Source: XYA12-FULL-58-9 sp001798605 (GTDB taxonomy: Bacteria > Myxococcota > XYA12-FULL-58-9). Taken from it: a stretch of 17,693 nucleotides of DNA. The DNA lies in assembly GCA_036736205.1 (NCBI GenBank), contig DAINMX010000128.1, forward strand, positions 1 through 17,693, given 5' to 3'. The stretch's first letter is position 1, and each line of letters opens with the position of its first letter. The position numbers were made by a program, and so were the translations under genes. This document shows, one piece after another, positions 16,090-17,693 of this stretch. The notes below the pieces were generated by a model. The model was not told the origin of the DNA and searched no databases. It was given only the letters and a program-made list of their open reading frames with translations.

Positions 16090-16344
16090 TTAGCCAGGCG
16101 TGTTGCTTGCAAAATGTCTGATACAAAACATCACGTCAACTCCGGTGAGGAAATCGAAGATATCCCCGTTGAGCACGAGCACCAACCGCGAGGGCTCGTA
16201 TTCCCAGCGCAGGTGCTCGAGCAGACGACACAGCTCGTTGTCGTAGAAAAAATCCTCCATCGGCAAATGGCGGCGTGGCCGGCCGCTGGAGCCTTCTCCG
16301 AGATGCAGGTCGCTGAGGACGATGAGATCGAACGGTGAGCTCAT
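16090..16344 (-). pseudogene. Metallophosphoesterase (calcineurin-like), N-terminal fragment
   Basis: An 84-residue frame starting MSSPFDLIVLSDLHLGEG, with the D-x-H metal motif (Asp12, His14), followed by EDFFYDNELCRLLEHLR and LVLVLNGDIFDFL with the GD-x-x-D motif. These are the first two metal-binding blocks of calcineurin-like phosphoesterases, which normally run to 250 residues or more with later GNHD and GH motifs. Homology stops after FDFL (about base 16,150) and about 20 unrelated residues follow. The 3' part is missing, probably lost with the insertion or rearrangement of the adjacent mobile DNA. The truncated product would lack most of the active site. Confidence 0.75.
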
Positions 16345-16412
16345 GACGGAGCTGCAGCCAATCGCATTTCCGGCCGTTCAGCAAGGGCCGGTGTCATCTG
16401 GTCCAAGGGCGG

Positions 16413-16634
16413 TCACTGACAGCTCGTGTCCTCGCAGTATCGGTCACAACACTCGTCTGGCGTACAAGTGCCGCCGCGATCACTGCTGCCCCACGCGCAC
16501 CATTCATCCTCAGGGCAGTCAACACTTTCGTCGCAGTCGTAGCATTCCGAACCGCGAAAGATGGAATCGCATCCACAGGCAACGAGATTGACCGTGATGC
16601 CAAGGGCGAATACGCACAACGCCATTCGGATCAT
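16413..16634 (-). CDS. Small cysteine-rich lipoprotein, hypothetical
   Basis: A 73-residue protein with a short signal peptide and a lipobox LVAC (17-20), so it is likely lipidated at Cys20 and held at the envelope. The mature part has 11 cysteines in 54 residues (positions 20, 22, 31, 34, 40, 46, 57, 62, 63, 67, 72) and is acidic (ECYDCDESVDCPEDEWC). The spacing recalls Cys-rich repeats found in secreted proteins of Myxococcota. Several disulfides are likely; no function can be assigned. ATG at 16634 was chosen since it begins the signal peptide; the frame is open to 16673. It is flanked by a broken gene and by intron remnants, so it may be a survivor of a rearranged segment. Confidence 0.6.
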   Translation of the reverse strand: MIRMALCVFALGITVNLVACGCDSIFRGSECYDCDESVDCPEDEWCAWGSSDRGGTCTPDECCDRYCEDTSCQ

Positions 16635-16733
16635 GGGGCCCGCGCTGCAATTCGCATGCCGGTTGACCCCCACCCGAAATCAACCAGTTGAGCCGATCCA
16701 CCAAGCACGTACCCTGACAGGCATGTCAGGCTG

Positions 16734-17118
16734 CTAGGATCCGCTCCCGCTGGAGCTAGAGTATGGAGTGGCCTCTCGGTCAAGCACGTACCTGCATAGA
16801 GGAACGGCTTGGATGACCGCCCTGCGGTTGCATGCGTACCCCCATGCCGCCCACGCTAAGAAGAACAGCAGGCCAAGCCAGCTTGGCGAGGCCAAATCGT
16901 TGGGCAAGCTCAGAGTACGGTTCCGTCCGGCCAGTGCGCCCAACGGTTCGCAACACGACAATTACCGACACGAGGAGGAGCACCAACGTGATTGCGCGGG
17001 CGGTCCATCCAAGAGTACGGAGTTGCCAATCCCCGATCCATCGAGCAGGCCCTGTGTAGGTGACGACTGAATACAATGCCCAGGCCGAGTACAGCACGTA
17101 TCCCATCAGCCACATCAC
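16734..17118 (-). pseudogene. Probable membrane protein gene split by a frameshift
   Basis: Two overlapping minus-strand frames together look like one small polytopic protein. The first (17118-16780) has helices YVLYSAWALYSVVTY and AITLVLLLVSVIVVL. The second (tail of the frame ending at 16734) has WLGLLFFLAWAAWGYA and a Ser/Gly-rich end. Neither is complete alone: the first frame becomes less hydrophobic and ends in a Gly/Ser/Arg tail just where the second frame offers a clean helix. A single-base slip near 16,905-16,930 would join them. The N-terminus abuts the intron remnant at 17,122 and may be cut there. I do not recognise the family, and the whole call is tentative. Confidence 0.35.
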
Positions 17119-17121
17119 GCG

Positions 17122-17315
17122 GCGACACGGTATCGACGGTCAGAATTGTACCCGGTGCTTCGGCACTTCAATCTGACGTTGGTCGCCTGGGCAATGGCCA
17201 AGTACAAAAGATTTCGGCGTCGCAAGACACGGGCAAGTCGCTGGCTGATAGAGATCAACGTGACCCTGATCTTTTTGCTCACTGGCAAGCTGGGATGGTT
17301 GGAGCGTTTATCTGA
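17122..17315 (+). pseudogene. ltrA: Group II intron maturase, C-terminal remnant with frameshift
   Basis: Translation from about 17122 gives RYRRSELYPVLRHFN, then VAWAMAKYKRFRRRKTRAS and RWLIE in one frame. It continues in another frame with QRDPDLFAHWQAGMVGAFI and a stop at 17313-17315. These are the closing blocks of LtrA-type intron proteins (typical pattern LYPVLRH...WAMRKYKR...LFAHW...GA). A one-base change near 17,250-17,256 explains the frame switch. Everything upstream (RT fingers, palm, thumb) is absent on this strand. Not functional. Confidence 0.75.
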
Positions 17316-17317
17316 TG

Positions 17318-17350
17318 GGAGCGGTGTGAGTTGAGAGGCTCACGCACCGT
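17318..17350 (+). ncRNA. Group II intron domain V, 3' strand incomplete
   Basis: The stretch GGAGCGGTGTGAGTTGAG followed by AGGCTCACGCACCGT folds as a domain V: the AGC catalytic triad at the 5' base, a lower stem pairing GCGGTG with CACCGT, a two-base bulge, and an upper TGAG/CTCA stem with a GAGA-type cap. It sits two bases after the maturase stop, the normal layout. The last bases that should pair with the 5' GA (expected TC after CCGT) are replaced by AATGG, so homology ends at 17350. Confidence 0.7.
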
Positions 17351-17479
17351 AATGGAGTGCTCCCCATTACCGGACTTATGTAGAGCATATGGTTATGGGG
17401 AGTCCGCGCTTGGCGTGGCGTGCCCGTGAGGCCTGTTGTTGGATCCAGACCGAGTTCGATTCAGAGATACTCCCCATAA
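17350..17479 (+). repeat. Cluster of short direct and inverted repeats, possible terminus of a recombinase-encoded element
   Basis: Related 10-13 bp units occur four times: CTCCCCATTACC (17360-17371), TTATGTAGAG (17376-17385), TTATGGGGAGT (17393-17403) and ACTCCCCATAA (17469-17479). The third and fourth are perfect 11-bp inverted copies. The first and third pair over 11 of 12 positions. The second and third are direct copies 17 bases apart. GTAATGG/CCATTAC around 17349-17369 adds a small hairpin. The cluster begins exactly where intron homology stops and precedes a tyrosine-recombinase gene, so it may be the recombinase binding/end region. Confidence 0.5.
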
Positions 17480-17520
17480 AAATGGTGCGCGCATGTCATC
17501 CTCTTGGACAGGAGGACAGC

Positions 17521-17661
17521 ATGCTAGAAAGATACTTCGAATCACTTTTCACCTTGGAGCAGCTACGCAATGGTCCCAACGGCCCATGGCTGGATGAGTT
17601 TGCACGGTCTCTTCATGAGGATGGTTACTCATGGTGGACTGATCCTCCCCCGGTTGTGTAG
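17521..17661 (+). pseudogene. Tyrosine-type site-specific recombinase/integrase, N-terminal fragment
   Basis: A 46-residue frame beginning MLERYFESLFTLEQLRNGPN and continuing through WLDEFARSLHEDGYSWWT. This resembles the N-terminal SAM-like core-binding start of phage-type integrases carried by transposon-like elements (LERYF..., ...R.GP.G..I..FA..L...GYS..T). After SWWT homology stops and a TAG follows seven codons later. The start ATG at 17521 has AGGAGG at 17510-17515, five bases upstream; the frame extends further back but the ribosome-binding site decides this start. The catalytic domain is absent. The break is close to a possible IS end at 17657. Confidence 0.6.
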
Positions 17662-17693
17662 ACACCCAGATAAGCTTGCCGATATGAGCAAGC
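17657..17693 (+). mobile_element. Possible left end of an insertion sequence at the window edge
   Basis: TGTAGACACCC at 17657-17667 resembles IS3-type terminal sequences that begin TG, and an ATG (17684) reading MSK follows, as at the start of many IS3-family OrfA proteins. Only 37 bases are available, no right end or target duplication can be seen, and no ribosome-binding site is evident, so this is a guess from context. Confidence 0.22.

Larger units (their letters stand above)
17122..17350 (+). mobile_element. Group II intron 3' remnant: maturase C-terminus and truncated domain V
   Basis: The plus strand holds the end of an intron-encoded protein followed after two bases by most of a domain V hairpin. 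It has no 5' part on this strand. The protein tail type (KYKRFRRRK, LFAHWQ, GMVGAF) is the one expected for the RT of the inner intron at 13,580-14,451, which lies on the opposite strand and lacks its 3' half. This fits a split by inversion, with further loss of the RT middle. The remnant stops abruptly at 17350 where repeats of another element begin. Confidence 0.7.

Noticed and set aside
15930..16112. 60-codon minus-strand frame in the gap beside the intron
   Set aside because: No ribosome-binding site or recognisable family, biased composition, and two other frames are equally readable.
15270..16121. 283-codon plus-strand frame
   Set aside because: It runs antisense through the outer intron's ribozyme and RT start; the composition reflects structured RNA sequence rather than a protein.
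1..17693. CRISPR array, tRNA or rRNA genes
   Set aside because: No regularly spaced direct repeats and no tRNA or rRNA signatures were seen; the only repeat cluster (17,350-17,479) is irregular and inverted.

Overview
This window looks like a chromosomal segment of moderately high G+C from a Gram-negative bacterium of the former Deltaproteobacteria, most like Myxococcota or a related phylum. That placement is inferred from gene content: an FHA-domain sigma-54 activator, a CarD/CdnL-type RNA polymerase-binding regulator, a FrzS-like pseudo-receiver/coiled-coil protein, a FecR protein with fibronectin-like repeats, and a Cys-rich lipoprotein. No marker gene for taxonomy is present.

Bases 1-12,730 form an ordinary, densely coded region. 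On the plus strand lie the 3' end of rlmN, queG overlapping it by ATGA, and an FHA/sigma-54 activator. Then comes a minus-strand signalling cluster, in transcription order: a two-helix membrane protein, a receiver-PAS-GGDEF-EAL protein, a membrane-anchored FecR protein, a HAMP histidine kinase and a deoxynucleoside kinase. The likely theme is sensing at the envelope coupled to turnover of cyclic di-GMP. The junction of the FecR gene and the kinase gene looks damaged: the FecR protein loses its end and the kinase loses its N-terminal sensor. A structured 488-bp intergenic region leads to carD (plus). After carD comes a tightly linked minus-strand pair: a FrzS-like pseudo-receiver protein and a histone-deacetylase-family hydrolase.

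Bases 12,731-17,693 are accessory DNA. A small overlapping pair (DUF4160-like, then DUF2442-like plus HTH) resembles toxin-antitoxin loci. It is followed by a wreck of mobile elements. An outer group II intron (minus, 5' end near 15,762) has its reverse transcriptase gene interrupted exactly at the YADD catalytic codons by a second group II intron (5' end near 14,451). The inner intron is cut off at about 13,580 and its RT carries an in-frame stop. A maturase C-terminus and domain V of the type expected for the inner intron lie on the opposite strand at 17,122-17,350, which suggests an inversion of the DNA between. Domain V itself breaks off against a cluster of short direct and inverted repeats. 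These precede a truncated tyrosine-recombinase gene, so they may be the end of a recombinase-encoded element. The recombinase may in turn be cut by an IS at the window edge. Stranded in this block are a truncated metallophosphoesterase, a Cys-rich lipoprotein gene and a probable frameshifted membrane-protein gene.

No tRNA, rRNA or CRISPR array was seen.
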